From contig CAKUZB010000001.1 in NCBI GenBank assembly GCA_934717745.1, positions 318,046-382,045 of the forward strand: a DNA stretch of 64,000 nt. The letters are read 5' to 3'. Positions within the stretch are counted from its first letter, which is position 1; each line of letters opens with the position of its first letter. A program made the translations under genes and the position numbers. Of the stretch, positions 32,528 to 41,934 are shown one piece after another. The DNA comes from an uncultured Candidatus Melainabacteria bacterium. GTDB taxonomy: Bacteria > Cyanobacteriota > Vampirovibrionia > Gastranaerophilales > Gastranaerophilaceae. The notes under the pieces are model-generated. The model worked only from the letters and a program-made list of their open reading frames with translations, was not told where the DNA came from and did no database searches.

Positions 32528-34447
32528 ATGAACATGAAAATTACTCCAGTCGGCTTTACATCTGTTAAACCATTACAAAAAGCCGAAACAAAAAAAACAC
32601 AACAAAATAATAGTGTTGTAACTACACCTATTACGGTTGCTAAGAAAGATTCTTTTGAAAAAAGTACATTTAGTCCTGAAAATGCGGTTAAATCATTAGG
32701 TAGTATTACAGTTAAGGATTCTACAGGTAAAAAAGCACCAAAATTTAATGATATTCAGTTAAGATATTTGCAAAATGAATTAACTAATGCCCCTGAAAAA
32801 TGGAATTCTTTAAATGCATTAGCAAACAAATCATATTTAAAAAGTTATGATGTTGTACGACTTTCAAAATTAGAAACAAAAAGATTAGATGTTGTTAAAG
32901 AATATTCAGATGCTGTTGATTACAAATCAAAACCAAGATATAACGCATCTCAGTTGTTTGAATTTGCGGATAGTAAAACAAACACACAAGGCTTAAAAAA
33001 TGCTTTACCTCTATCAAAGACAAGTTTGTCCCCAAAGAATATTGTTCTTTTAGCACAAGCAAAATCGCCTGAATTTTTACAAAAAACTTCAAAGGTTGTT
33101 TCTGAATTTGAAAAAGACGTTATGAAAAACAAAATCTCTCAAATCGTATTTGTTAGAGATAATGCCGATAGAAATGCTTATAATTTAATGGCGGAAGATA
33201 ATAATCAAATTCAATCAGTTTTGTTAGATAAAGATTTAAACAAAGAAGCGGTTGAAACTATTAATGTTTACCATACAAAAGCAGGTAAAACTTATGAAAT
33301 TAAAAAATCTAACGATTTAAGAAATCACACTGTTTCAAAAGTTAGAATGGAATTTGATGAAACAAATTATCCGGTTGTAACCAACGAAGTTAGGGTTATT
33401 AAAGATAAAAATGACAAGGTTGTAAAAACTGAATACACATCTCCATCAGAAGTTCCCGGAGTTTTTGATATTAAAGTACAGTATCCTGACGGAAAAGTTG
33501 ACGTTGTTTCATCTGGTAAATTTGATAAAAAGAGCGGTATCACAACAGTTAAAAAGAACATGGTTTCTTTAGACGGAACAAGAACTGATTACTTGTATGA
33601 AAACGATGAAAACGGCAACAGAATTTCTGATTACAAGATTACAGATAAAAACGGCAGAGTTTTATTAAATAAGAGTGCAACTTTTGAAGTTGTTTCTCCA
33701 AACAAAATTATTTCTTCAAATAATAATGACAAATATGAAATTTTGTTAGACGAAAAAAACATTAAAGTTACAGATATGAACAATCCTAAAAGAAATGCTG
33801 TAATTGATATTGATAAAAATATTCGTGGAAACAAAAAGAAAATTTTGTCATCATTAAAACAAATGCCGGGTGAAGAATTAATAAAATTGGCTCAATCAAC
33901 AAAAACTCTTGTGGGTATTGATAGTCCGCTAGAATCTTTCTATAGACCTGCTGACAAATCAATTCATTCAAGCGACCAATTATTTGTTGTTTTGCATGAA
34001 TTAGGACACGCAAGAGATATGAGAGATATAGATATTTCTTCTCAACAGGCTTACCTTGAAACTCTTGGTAAAACTATATTTACAAATACAAAGTTAGAAA
34101 AGACTTTTGAGGAAGAAAAAGCAAACTTCAATAAAGCATTTCCTGATGCTCAAAGAGATCATATCGATTATTTTGTTAATACATTAAATCATTATGGCGG
34201 TGCTTACGGAGGTTTGAGAGAAACTATTGCTGAAAGTAATGCTATTTTGAACACTCCAAAAACAATGGATATGTTGGCAATTCGTTCGCAATATTTACAA
34301 CAATATTTCCCAAAAACAATTGCTCATCTTTCAACCTTGTTGAATAAAGAGGCTGATGCGGTTGATGATAGCAAAATTGCTAAAACTAATCGTCCAAACC
34401 GACCAAACGGAAACAGGGGCAATAAGGGTAATAAACGAGTTGCTTAA
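32528..34447 (+). CDS. HExGH-family predicted zinc metallopeptidase, copy 1 (639 aa)
   Basis: I do not recognise a named family. The catalytic domain includes FVVLHELGHARD with HELGH at 490-494 and, 71 residues on, GGLRETIAESNAI (E565 or E569), a gluzincin-like third ligand. Upstream of it, residues 270-480 carry a beta-rich module with the pattern DGTRTDYLYENDENGNRISDYKITDKNGRVL. The end includes RSQYLQQYFPKTIAHL and a basic Asn/Arg/Gly-rich tail. There is no signal peptide or transmembrane helix; the N terminus (MNMKITPVGFTSVK) is short and polar. Homologues lie at 39524-41308 and 50955-52637 in this window. Target proteins are unknown. Confidence 0.78.
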   Translation: MNMKITPVGFTSVKPLQKAETKKTQQNNSVVTTPITVAKKDSFEKSTFSPENAVKSLGSITVKDSTGKKAPKFNDIQLRYLQNELTNAPEKWNSLNALANKSYLKSYDVVRLSKLETKRLDVVKEYSDAVDYKSKPRYNASQLFEFADSKTNTQGLKNALPLSKTSLSPKNIVLLAQAKSPEFLQKTSKVVSEFEKDVMKNKISQIVFVRDNADRNAYNLMAEDNNQIQSVLLDKDLNKEAVETINVYHTKAGKTYEIKKSNDLRNHTVSKVRMEFDETNYPVVTNEVRVIKDKNDKVVKTEYTSPSEVPGVFDIKVQYPDGKVDVVSSGKFDKKSGITTVKKNMVSLDGTRTDYLYENDENGNRISDYKITDKNGRVLLNKSATFEVVSPNKIISSNNNDKYEILLDEKNIKVTDMNNPKRNAVIDIDKNIRGNKKKILSSLKQMPGEELIKLAQSTKTLVGIDSPLESFYRPADKSIHSSDQLFVVLHELGHARDMRDIDISSQQAYLETLGKTIFTNTKLEKTFEEEKANFNKAFPDAQRDHIDYFVNTLNHYGGAYGGLRETIAESNAILNTPKTMDMLAIRSQYLQQYFPKTIAHLSTLLNKEADAVDDSKIAKTNRPNRPNGNRGNKGNKRVA

Positions 34448-34496
34448 GTAAGACTTTTTAATAAATAAATATACAATTAAGATATAATCTAATATC

Positions 34497-34529
34497 ATTC
34501 CTAGACTTGCTTGTTTAGGAATTTTTTTT
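34497..34529 (+). terminator. Terminator after metallopeptidase 1
   Basis: ATTCCTA and TAGGAAT enclose a 12-base loop and are followed by a run of Ts. Confidence 0.75.
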
Positions 34530-34572
34530 ATGTGTTATTATTTTTTATATTAGATTTTAAAGAGTGAAGCAA

Positions 34573-35166
34573 ATGAAAAATTTATTAGTTTTATTGTCAG
34601 TTTTATTGTTATCATTACCTGTATTGGCAGTAGGTTCAGAGGGGATTGATAAATCTTTCGGTAAAAGTTCGGTACATTCAAAATCGACTGCAAATAGTTT
34701 AATTATGCGTGCTCAAATTGATGCGACAAATAGCAAATATAATTCAGCATCAAGGCTTTATACATCTGCAATTGAAAATCTTTCGACAATTTTACTTTCA
34801 GGAGAAACCTTGAAAAAGACAAATGGCAATATTGATTTGCAATTGAATGCTTTGAATAAGTGTTTAAAATCTTCTAAAACAATGGAAGATTTTAAAAATT
34901 TGACGATAAGCCAAAAAGTTTCAATCAAAAAAGATATGAAAACTTTATATAATGTTCAAAATTCATTTATTCAACTTGATGAGCAAATAAAAAAAGTTAT
35001 TTCAACAATTAAATCTGATGACTTTTATGCAATTTCTTTAAAATTAGATTTGAATAATTTGATTAAAATTCAATCAAATACAAAAAAACAAACAAAAAAT
35101 ATTTCAAAATTGTTGCTAAATCTGGATAATGCTTCGGCAAGTGCCGGAATTTCTTTTAAAAATTAG
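34573..35166 (+). CDS. Secreted helical hypothetical protein (197 aa)
   Basis: I use the ATG at 34573; a GTG three codons upstream is possible. Residues 1-20 form a signal peptide (LLVLLSVLLLSLPVLA). The mature part is Lys/Ser/Asn/Leu-rich and predicted helical, with no Cys and no motif I recognise. It has features of a periplasmic helical-bundle protein. It is convergent with the lipoprotein gene and overlaps its end by 11 bases. Confidence 0.65.
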   Translation: MKNLLVLLSVLLLSLPVLAVGSEGIDKSFGKSSVHSKSTANSLIMRAQIDATNSKYNSASRLYTSAIENLSTILLSGETLKKTNGNIDLQLNALNKCLKSSKTMEDFKNLTISQKVSIKKDMKTLYNVQNSFIQLDEQIKKVISTIKSDDFYAISLKLDLNNLIKIQSNTKKQTKNISKLLLNLDNASASAGISFKN

Positions 35167-35842
35167 TTGTGTAATTTTTTGCGTTTTGTTTTATTATTGC
35201 AACTTCCGGTTTTAAGTTATTTACAAAGGTTATTGTCATTGGAGTACCTGCTTTGAGCATAGGATAATAAGTTCTTGTTGTTGCTAAAATACAAATTCCA
35301 ACGGCAGTCGTTGTATCGGGTTTTAGTTTTATAGAATTATTCTGAAATTTTGCTGATGAAATTACTGTCCCAAGTCTAAATGTGCCGGTTACAGTTTGTC
35401 CTTTGCCTAAAATTCGTTCAGCACTAATGGTTTTTAGAGGTTGTATTCCGTGCGGATTTGATAAAATTATGAAATTTGTAGCATCGTCAAAAATAATCTC
35501 GTTAATGATGAATTTTATCTGTTGTTTAAATGGATTTTTGCTCTTTTTTTTCATAACAACAGTTGCAGAGAATTTAGTTCCAGCCTTAAGTACACCGCCA
35601 CTTTCGAGTTTTAAATTGCTTGGCAGTACAAAAAGAATTTTGTTAAACGGTCTGATATTGTTTAAGTCTGTATCGTTTGCAACTTTTACGGTTATTGCGT
35701 GTTGGTTTTGAGTTGTTGTGTTGTCAATTAATTCAACTTTGTATGGTTGATTAGTATAGTATCCGTCGATTTGCTCTTTGTATTTGTAACAAGATGTTAC
35801 AAATGTTACAAAAAGTAAAGATACTATGATGATCGTTCTCAT
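35156..35842 (-). CDS. Lipoprotein of unknown function (228 aa)
   Basis: I choose the ATG at 35842 because it gives a lipoprotein signal: IIIVSLLFVTFVTSC with lipid-carrying Cys18. The mature protein is beta-rich. Segments KAGTKFSATVVMKKKS and GKGQTVTGTFRLGTVIS resemble the repeating beta units of the VirB10-like protein at 29295-30338, though only loosely. The ATG overlaps the helicase stop (ATGA), so the gene is translated with the UvrD-type gene. The coupling of a lipoprotein to a DNA helicase is odd and may be only positional. Confidence 0.72.
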   Translation of the reverse strand: MRTIIIVSLLFVTFVTSCYKYKEQIDGYYTNQPYKVELIDNTTTQNQHAITVKVANDTDLNNIRPFNKILFVLPSNLKLESGGVLKAGTKFSATVVMKKKSKNPFKQQIKFIINEIIFDDATNFIILSNPHGIQPLKTISAERILGKGQTVTGTFRLGTVISSAKFQNNSIKLKPDTTTAVGICILATTRTYYPMLKAGTPMTITFVNNLKPEVAIIKQNAKNYTTNF

Positions 35843-38800
35843 ACCAAATCCAATCTGCACATAAATTTGTATGGACAGTATTTGCAAATACCGTTTTTGT
35901 CTTCTTTTATCGGGTTAAATTTATGGGCTTCAATGTTTTGTAGTGTTTCTTTTATTTTATTTTCGATGTAATCCATATCTTCTTTGCAAAGAGTTTTATC
36001 TACGGTTTTGTTTGATTCAATGTAGATAATACCTACTCTCGAAACTTTTTTATTTGTAAGTTTTTCAAAAGCATATTGATAGAAGCAAAGTTGGTTGAAA
36101 TATCCTTCTTTTGCACCGCCGATTGCGATTTGATTAGGTGAAGACCCGACACCGGTTTTGTAATCAAACAGTTCATAAGTGCCGTCTTTATTTTTTTCTA
36201 TACGGTCAATTTTTCCTGTAAGTGCGTGTCCATCTACGTCTAATCCATCAAAACTAAATTCAATTCTATCTAATCTTGAGGCAGGAATTTCAACAAAATG
36301 AGGATAATACAAGTCGATTGCATTGTTACCTAATCTGATAAAATTTTCTTTTACTTCAGGTTTTGAAAATCGAATTGTTTCAATATCTTTGTTAAAGATT
36401 TTTTTTGCTTCATCAATTGTAAAATATGCTCCGGTAACCATTGCATTTCTTGCTGAAATTTCAAGCAAATGGTGAATTTCTGTACCGAAGTTTGCACTGT
36501 CAGTATTGGCTTCTTCTACATTTATATTAAGGATTTTGTTATAGAAGAATTTTCGAGGACAACTTAAATAATCATTCAAACGGCTTGGTGAAAGTTTAAG
36601 AGTTTTTATTTGAGTTTGAATGTAGTCCTCAAAGGCTTTTTGATGATTGAATACATCTCTTGAAATTGAGCGGAAAATTTCTTTGGTAAAAGTATCTTCA
36701 TCGCAATTAAATTGTTGAAAATTATATTCTTGGTTTGTAATATTTGCCAAGAACATTGTTGGTTGTTGTGTTTTTCCTTCGTTTTGGTCTGCAAATGAAA
36801 TCGTTAGTGAATGTTTTGCACGAGTTATACCTACAAAAAGAAGTTTTGTAAGTTCTGAGTGTTTTTTTATTTCTTCTTCTTCCTTGCTAAGAACTTTGTT
36901 TGTTATGTATTTGTATTCCCCAGGCATTCTAAAGTTTTCCCAGTTGTTTTTTGTTAAGTTTGGAAGATAGACATATTCAAATTCTCTACCCTTTGAACCA
37001 TGAAAAGTTGTTAATTGTACCGCATTTTGCTTACTTGTTTTGTCTATACATAAGTCTATATCATTGTCAAGGCAATCTGTCAGGTATTGAACGAATTCTG
37101 CTAAAGTTTTTGCTTTACCTGTATTTTCGTAGGTTGTTGCTATGTCAATAAGTTTTTTTATGCCTGCAATGTTTTCTGTTCGGTTTTGATAGCGTTTGTA
37201 AAATGTTGTAAGAATACCGGTTCTATTGATAACTTCAATTACAATATTTCTTAGAGTATTTGTTTGTGAATATTCTTGTAAATCGTCGTATATTTTTAAG
37301 AATTTTTGAATTTTTTCAGAATTTTTCCACTTTTTATTAGTTCTTAAAATTTCTAAAAAGTTATTGTCAGAGGAGATAGTTTTTAAAACGGTATTATAAT
37401 CTTCAAGGTCAATTGCAAAAGGTTCGTCTAAAAACAGGCTATAGAATTTATCTTTTGACAAATCTTGATTGCATAAAACTTTCATATAGAAATATGTGAA
37501 AATTGTTGAACGAATATTGAAAATACTTTTCCCCTCGTCGATTTGGCATGAAACATTTTTACCCTTTAGAAGTTCTGCAAAAGTTTCTAATTCTGCTCTT
37601 TTTTTGCAAATAAGTGCAATTTCTGATAAATCTTTTACTCCGTTTTCGTCGACTGGGCAATTTTCAGAGTTTACTAATGTTTGAATATCTTCTGCAATTT
37701 TGTTGAATTCTTGTAAGGTTTCACCAAAGTGATAATAATTTATTTTTTTATCTTTTATTGTTATTTTTTTGTTTTTTGCAATTAATTTTTTAGAAATATT
37801 GTATTTTTTTGAGAATTTTTCGTTGTTTTCCAATCTTGATTTATCTTGTGATACGATTTTGTAACTAAAATCCAAAATTGATTGAGTCGAACGGTTATTT
37901 TCTTCAAGGCAGATAACTTTTGTTTTTGGATATTTTGTTAAAAATTTCTCAATGGTTTCATTGCTTGCACCTTGAAATCCGTAAATTGTTTGGTCATCAT
38001 CACCTACAACAAATAAATTTTGTTCGTTGTTCGCATCAGTTAAGTTAAAAATAATTTCGTTTTGTAAGTTATTTGTATCTTGGTATTCGTCGACTAAGAA
38101 ATAAGAATATTTGTTTGAAACTTCTTTTCTGAAAATGGAATCTTCTTCAAAGGCATCAAGTACGAAGCCAATCATATCTGAAAAATCAATTAGGTTATTC
38201 TCAATCATCATTTTTGAATAGGTTTCAAAAATTTCCCATAATTCTTTTGCTTTTTCGATGTTTAATTTAATTTTTTCAATTTCATCAAGACGCATTTTAT
38301 TTTGAGTTTTACCTGCCAAAAGCCTTTCTGCAACTTCGGCTTCAAGTTCATTAATTCTTTGAGAAAGAGTAGGATTTGTTTCAATGCATTTTAAGTATTC
38401 TTCTTTTGAAATTCTTAAAGATTTTAAATGAGCAACGTGGTCAATAAAACTTTTCGCTAATTGATATTTATTGCCACGATTTGGTATAAAATATTGAGGG
38501 TTAACCTTATCAATTGTTTGTTTTATAAGTTCTAATTTTTGCGTATCATCAATTAGGCTAACACCCGATGATAGGCTGAATTGTTCAGGATATTGTTTAA
38601 TTATGTCATTACAAAATGAGTGATATGTGTAAACATCAACTTGAGTTGCAATAACTCCCATTTTTTTGATAAGTCTTTGTCGCATTTCTGTTGCTGCTGC
38701 ATCAGAAAATGTCAGGCATAAAATTGATGAAGGGTTAATTCCGTCTGTAAGCATTTTTTCAATTCTGTTAATTACAGTGAATGTTTTACCTGTTCCTGGA

Positions 38801-38895
38801 CCTGCAAGTAACATTATTTGCCCTTTTAAGGTATCTATTGCTTCTTGTTGTCTTGCATTTGGTTTAATTGTCGGTTTTTGTTCAACTGTTGTCAT
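35839..38895 (-). CDS. UvrD/PcrA-family helicase fused to a Fe-S RecB-type nuclease
   Basis: A 1018-aa recombination or repair enzyme. Residues 10-700 form a superfamily 1 helicase: Walker A AGPGTGKTFT (32-38), Walker B YFLVDEYQDTN, QTIYGFQGA, and LTTFHGSKGREFEYVYLP with GITRAKHSL. Residues 780-1018 are a PD-(D/E)XK nuclease: HHLLEIS, LTGKIDRIE and ELFDYKTG. Four Cys around it (SCPRKF and GICKYCPYKFMC) match the AddB/AdnB iron-sulfur staple. The single-chain layout with helicase plus Fe-S nuclease fits AdnA/AdnB or similar end-resection enzymes better than UvrD itself. The ribosome-binding site is GGGAG. Confidence 0.9.
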   Translation of the reverse strand: MTTVEQKPTIKPNARQQEAIDTLKGQIMLLAGPGTGKTFTVINRIEKMLTDGINPSSILCLTFSDAAATEMRQRLIKKMGVIATQVDVYTYHSFCNDIIKQYPEQFSLSSGVSLIDDTQKLELIKQTIDKVNPQYFIPNRGNKYQLAKSFIDHVAHLKSLRISKEEYLKCIETNPTLSQRINELEAEVAERLLAGKTQNKMRLDEIEKIKLNIEKAKELWEIFETYSKMMIENNLIDFSDMIGFVLDAFEEDSIFRKEVSNKYSYFLVDEYQDTNNLQNEIIFNLTDANNEQNLFVVGDDDQTIYGFQGASNETIEKFLTKYPKTKVICLEENNRSTQSILDFSYKIVSQDKSRLENNEKFSKKYNISKKLIAKNKKITIKDKKINYYHFGETLQEFNKIAEDIQTLVNSENCPVDENGVKDLSEIALICKKRAELETFAELLKGKNVSCQIDEGKSIFNIRSTIFTYFYMKVLCNQDLSKDKFYSLFLDEPFAIDLEDYNTVLKTISSDNNFLEILRTNKKWKNSEKIQKFLKIYDDLQEYSQTNTLRNIVIEVINRTGILTTFYKRYQNRTENIAGIKKLIDIATTYENTGKAKTLAEFVQYLTDCLDNDIDLCIDKTSKQNAVQLTTFHGSKGREFEYVYLPNLTKNNWENFRMPGEYKYITNKVLSKEEEEIKKHSELTKLLFVGITRAKHSLTISFADQNEGKTQQPTMFLANITNQEYNFQQFNCDEDTFTKEIFRSISRDVFNHQKAFEDYIQTQIKTLKLSPSRLNDYLSCPRKFFYNKILNINVEEANTDSANFGTEIHHLLEISARNAMVTGAYFTIDEAKKIFNKDIETIRFSKPEVKENFIRLGNNAIDLYYPHFVEIPASRLDRIEFSFDGLDVDGHALTGKIDRIEKNKDGTYELFDYKTGVGSSPNQIAIGGAKEGYFNQLCFYQYAFEKLTNKKVSRVGIIYIESNKTVDKTLCKEDMDYIENKIKETLQNIEAHKFNPIKEDKNGICKYCPYKFMCRLDLV

Positions 38896-39030
38896 ATATA
38901 CTCCCTTTTATCAATGATATTAAGTATAAACCTTTTGGTTGTTTTCTTCAATTTTATTTTAAATATTTTAACGATTTTTTACCTTTGGTTTTAACTTTGA
39001 AGTATAATTATTTTGTCAAAGGAGGATTTT

Positions 39031-39471
39031 GTGAATTTTATTAAAAATATGCTTAAAAACTTAGCCCTTTCAATATTTAATATAGCATTTTCAATATTTA
39101 TTTTGTATTGGAACGTAATGACAATTATTAACGCATTTCAAACTCCAAACGCAGATTGGAATCAAGTTTTCACATATTTGGCATGTTCTGTTGTTATTTT
39201 GGTAATTATGTGGTTTTCTGCTTTTCTTAAATTTTTAAGAAATATCGCAGTGTTAATTTTGGTTCTATTACTTGCTTTGTGGTGTTGTTTGCCTCAATTC
39301 TTACCGAATATTGGTGATGGAATGTGTGTTACAATGGGTTCTTGCAAAGAGGGTGCAGAAGTTAAAACTGTTTCCGGCAAGGTTGTTATAAATAAACAAA
39401 CTTGTATTCAAAATGGCTGGAAATGGAACGATAAGAAAAATTCTTGCTCTACAAAAATTAAAAAAGATTAA
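39031..39471 (+). CDS. Membrane protein with Cys-containing C-terminal domain (146 aa)
   Basis: The start is GTG at 39031, five bases after AAAGGAGG. The TTG at 39013 would place this consensus site inside the gene. Three hydrophobic helices lie at about 8-28, 42-62 and 68-88. A soluble tail of about 55 residues has four Cys (DGMCVTMGSCKEG..., KQTCIQNGWKWNDKKNSC). The tail pattern CIQNGWKWNDKKNSC is a short disulfide or metal-binding module. The function is unknown. It stands alone between the helicase and the second metallopeptidase. Confidence 0.7.
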   Translation: MNFIKNMLKNLALSIFNIAFSIFILYWNVMTIINAFQTPNADWNQVFTYLACSVVILVIMWFSAFLKFLRNIAVLILVLLLALWCCLPQFLPNIGDGMCVTMGSCKEGAEVKTVSGKVVINKQTCIQNGWKWNDKKNSCSTKIKKD

Positions 39472-39487
39472 TTTTTTAAGACTTAAT

Positions 39488-39520
39488 AAAAATCCCAAGA
39501 CTTAAATCTTGGGATTTTTA
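39488..39520. terminator. Bidirectional terminator
   Basis: AATCCCAAGA and TCTTGGGATT form a 10-bp stem flanked by A and T tracts between convergent genes ending at 39471 and 39524. Confidence 0.88.
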
Positions 39521-39523
39521 TAT

Positions 39524-41308
39524 TTATGAATTTGTTTCGTTTTGTGTTGGATTTGATGATGGGAATGGAATTTTTGGTATTTTTAATTCAGGAAGTCCAA
39601 ATTCCGGCATTTTAAACACCATTTTTTGTTCAGCCCTATCTCTGCTTTCAGAAAGTAAAGAGTTTAATTTTGCGATTGTTTTAGGGAAGTATTGTTGTAA
39701 ATATTGGCTTCGAAGTCCCAAATCTTTATGAGAACGTGGTGTTTCTAGTATTGCGTTAGTTTCTGCAACTGTTTCTTGAATACCGCCCATTTTTCCGCCG
39801 TAGTGTGTTATTATGTTTGTAAAGTAGTCAACGTGTTCTCTTTGAGCATCAGGGAATGCTTGGTAAAACGATGCTTTTTCTTGTTCAAAAATTTCATTTA
39901 ATTCTTTATCTCGAGAAATCATTGATTTTTCTGTATCAATTGGGTTGAAAATATTCAATGTTTGGAAATCTTTTGCGTGTCCTTCTTCGTGCAACACAAT
40001 AAACATGTCATCTCCAGAGTTTATGACGCGTTCTTTTGCTGAATAATAAGATTCAATAACTTTATCGATACCTACAAGTTTGTCTGTAGTTTTGCTTAAT
40101 GCAATCAATTGGTCGCCTGACATTTGCTTCAGGATTGGAATTAAGGATTCTTTGTTCCCTTGAATAGAACTCAAATCAATTTGAGAAGTATCGTTTTTAT
40201 CGTTATCGTTTTGGATAGTCAAAACGTTGTCATGTATGCTCATAGTGTAACTTTTATCGTTAAATGTTGATTTGAAGGTGTTGTCATCAATTACTTTAAA
40301 TGTTTTTGTATTGTTCATTAAAACATTACCGTTTTCGTCTGTAATTTTATATCGCATGTAACGATTGCCTTTTGGGTCATCTCTATAAAGGTATTCTGTT
40401 TTTGTTCCGTCAGGCGATTCCATATTACGGCGAACAGTTGTTTTTCCGCTTTTCTTTTGTTTTGTTTTGCTTACCGGAGTGTTTCCGTCTTCAGTAAGGG
40501 TATCAACATCATATATGCCGGCAACTTTAGACGGTCTAATGTATTCTCTTGAAATCATACTTCCGTCTTCTTTTATTTTTGAGCGAATTTCATAATTTGC
40601 GACAAACATTTCGTCTTCATTTTGGTCGTATCTTGTTTTTGAAACAGTATTTGTCCCTAAATCATAGGCTTCACGTTCACGATATTTTTTACCATCTTCT
40701 GTTATTGATTCTGTAAGTTGTTCAATTGAACGAACACTTAAATCGGAATTTAGTACGTTTGTTCTTAAGTTAAAATTAAAATCCAGTGAGGTTAAATTAA
40801 ATGCAGATTTGTCGTATTTATCATTTGTAACTGCCATTAAATAAACATTATCTTTACCGCCGGACATTTCCTCCATTTCAGTTGCTTGTTTTTTTATTGT
40901 ATCAACTTGTTCAGGCTTAAATAATTTTACGATTTGTACAATATTTTGTGCAGGAATCTTTGTGTCTGTAAGTTTTCTTGCTTGTACAAGTTGTTCTTCT
41001 GTAAGAGTTTTTAATGCTTTTTGGTCTTCCTCTTTTGGGTATAATTTTGCAAGGTCTTCAGGCAGTTCAGAAATTGTTTTTGCCGTAGTTTCGTCTGCTG
41101 TAATATTTGTTCCATTCTCTGCTGTTGCATTAAGAGTTGTATTCGTAAATAAAGAGTTTCCTTCCTCTGCATTTAAATTTACTCTTGCACTAACGTTGTC
41201 AGAGGCAAAAACTTCTATTGTTTGCCCTATGTCTGTTTGAGGTGTAGGCGTATTTTCTTGCCTTCTTTTTATCTGTTGTCCCGTTATACTTCCAACTTCG
41301 TTTGACAT
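39524..41308 (-). CDS. HExGH-family predicted zinc metallopeptidase, copy 2 (594 aa)
   Basis: Paralogue of the proteins at 32528-34447 and 50955-52637. The metal motif is HEEGH at 440-444 (FIVLHEEGHAKDF), followed by FPDAQREHVDYFTNIITHYGGKMGG and QETVAETNAI with E512 as likely third ligand. The central module DGTKTEYLYRDDPKGNRYMRYKITDENGNVL is conserved with the other two. The N-terminal 110 residues are Thr/Asn/Glu-rich and differ from the paralogues. A Pro-rich tail (PEFGLPELKIPKIPFPSS) is unique to this copy. No signal peptide is seen. The start has AAAGGAA upstream, and an AGGCAAT box like that of the annexin-like and CHAP genes lies at 41365-41370. Confidence 0.78.
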   Translation of the reverse strand: MSNEVGSITGQQIKRRQENTPTPQTDIGQTIEVFASDNVSARVNLNAEEGNSLFTNTTLNATAENGTNITADETTAKTISELPEDLAKLYPKEEDQKALKTLTEEQLVQARKLTDTKIPAQNIVQIVKLFKPEQVDTIKKQATEMEEMSGGKDNVYLMAVTNDKYDKSAFNLTSLDFNFNLRTNVLNSDLSVRSIEQLTESITEDGKKYREREAYDLGTNTVSKTRYDQNEDEMFVANYEIRSKIKEDGSMISREYIRPSKVAGIYDVDTLTEDGNTPVSKTKQKKSGKTTVRRNMESPDGTKTEYLYRDDPKGNRYMRYKITDENGNVLMNNTKTFKVIDDNTFKSTFNDKSYTMSIHDNVLTIQNDNDKNDTSQIDLSSIQGNKESLIPILKQMSGDQLIALSKTTDKLVGIDKVIESYYSAKERVINSGDDMFIVLHEEGHAKDFQTLNIFNPIDTEKSMISRDKELNEIFEQEKASFYQAFPDAQREHVDYFTNIITHYGGKMGGIQETVAETNAILETPRSHKDLGLRSQYLQQYFPKTIAKLNSLLSESRDRAEQKMVFKMPEFGLPELKIPKIPFPSSNPTQNETNS

Positions 41309-41409
41309 GCTCTATTCCTTTATTCTTTATACCGATAACTATTAAATATTTATCAAGAAAAAAGATTGCCTTTTTTAGGTTTAATGTTAACATTTTTTAA
41401 TTTTTGATA

Positions 41410-41438
41410 TTTACATTTTTTTGTCGGTATGCTTTAAT
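41410..41438 (+). promoter_or_regulatory. Promoter of the J-like gene, leaderless layout
   Basis: TTTACA (41410-41415), 17 bases, then TTTAAT (41433-41438); the ATG at 41445 follows after six bases and no ribosome-binding site is present. Confidence 0.65.
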
Positions 41439-41444
41439 TTGCTT

Positions 41445-41801
41445 ATGAAAAATATTTTTGATAAATTCAAAAACTTATTTGAAGGAACAAAAGAGGTTTC
41501 TATTAAAGATTTGTACGAAAAAATGGATACTGTCTTAAATCAAGCAGAACAAGATGTTGGCGGGAATTTTTTTCCTGAAGAAAAGACTTTATCTCCTGAG
41601 GAGGTACATTATCAAGTGATACGCCTGAAAGCGGGTGCTGATTTTGATTTGGTCAGAAAAAATTATGCAAGATTGAAAGAAAAGTATAATCCTGAATTAT
41701 ATAAATCTGACGAAAAAAAATATAAAAAAGCCTTAGAGTTAGACGCAAGATTAGAAATGGCGTATAATTATTTTAAGAATAAGTTTGAAATTCAAGAATA
41801 G
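41445..41801 (+). CDS. Possible degenerate J-domain protein (118 aa)
   Basis: I take the ATG at 41445; the TTG at 41421 would lie over the -10 element. Residues 1-45 form a helical and acidic N-terminal part (MKNIFDKFKNLFEG). Residues 50-118 (SPEEVHYQVIRLKAGADFDLVRKNYARLKEKYNPELYK...KKALELDARLEMAYNYFKNKF) follow the helix order of a J domain: helix II, loop, helix III, with an NPE in place of the catalytic HPD tripeptide. It would then not stimulate DnaK ATPase. This is a fold-level guess. It stands alone before dxs, with no terminator between. Confidence 0.5.
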   Translation: MKNIFDKFKNLFEGTKEVSIKDLYEKMDTVLNQAEQDVGGNFFPEEKTLSPEEVHYQVIRLKAGADFDLVRKNYARLKEKYNPELYKSDEKKYKKALELDARLEMAYNYFKNKFEIQE

Positions 41802-41934
41802 ACTTAAATTTCAGCAAATTTTACAATAGTTTATAGTTGTTGTTTTTTTGTTGTTTTTGTGCCATAGTTTTCATAGAGAATTTTGCTCTGTAATATTCCA
41901 TATCATAAGTGGCTGGAATTGAAAGGAAAATGAA

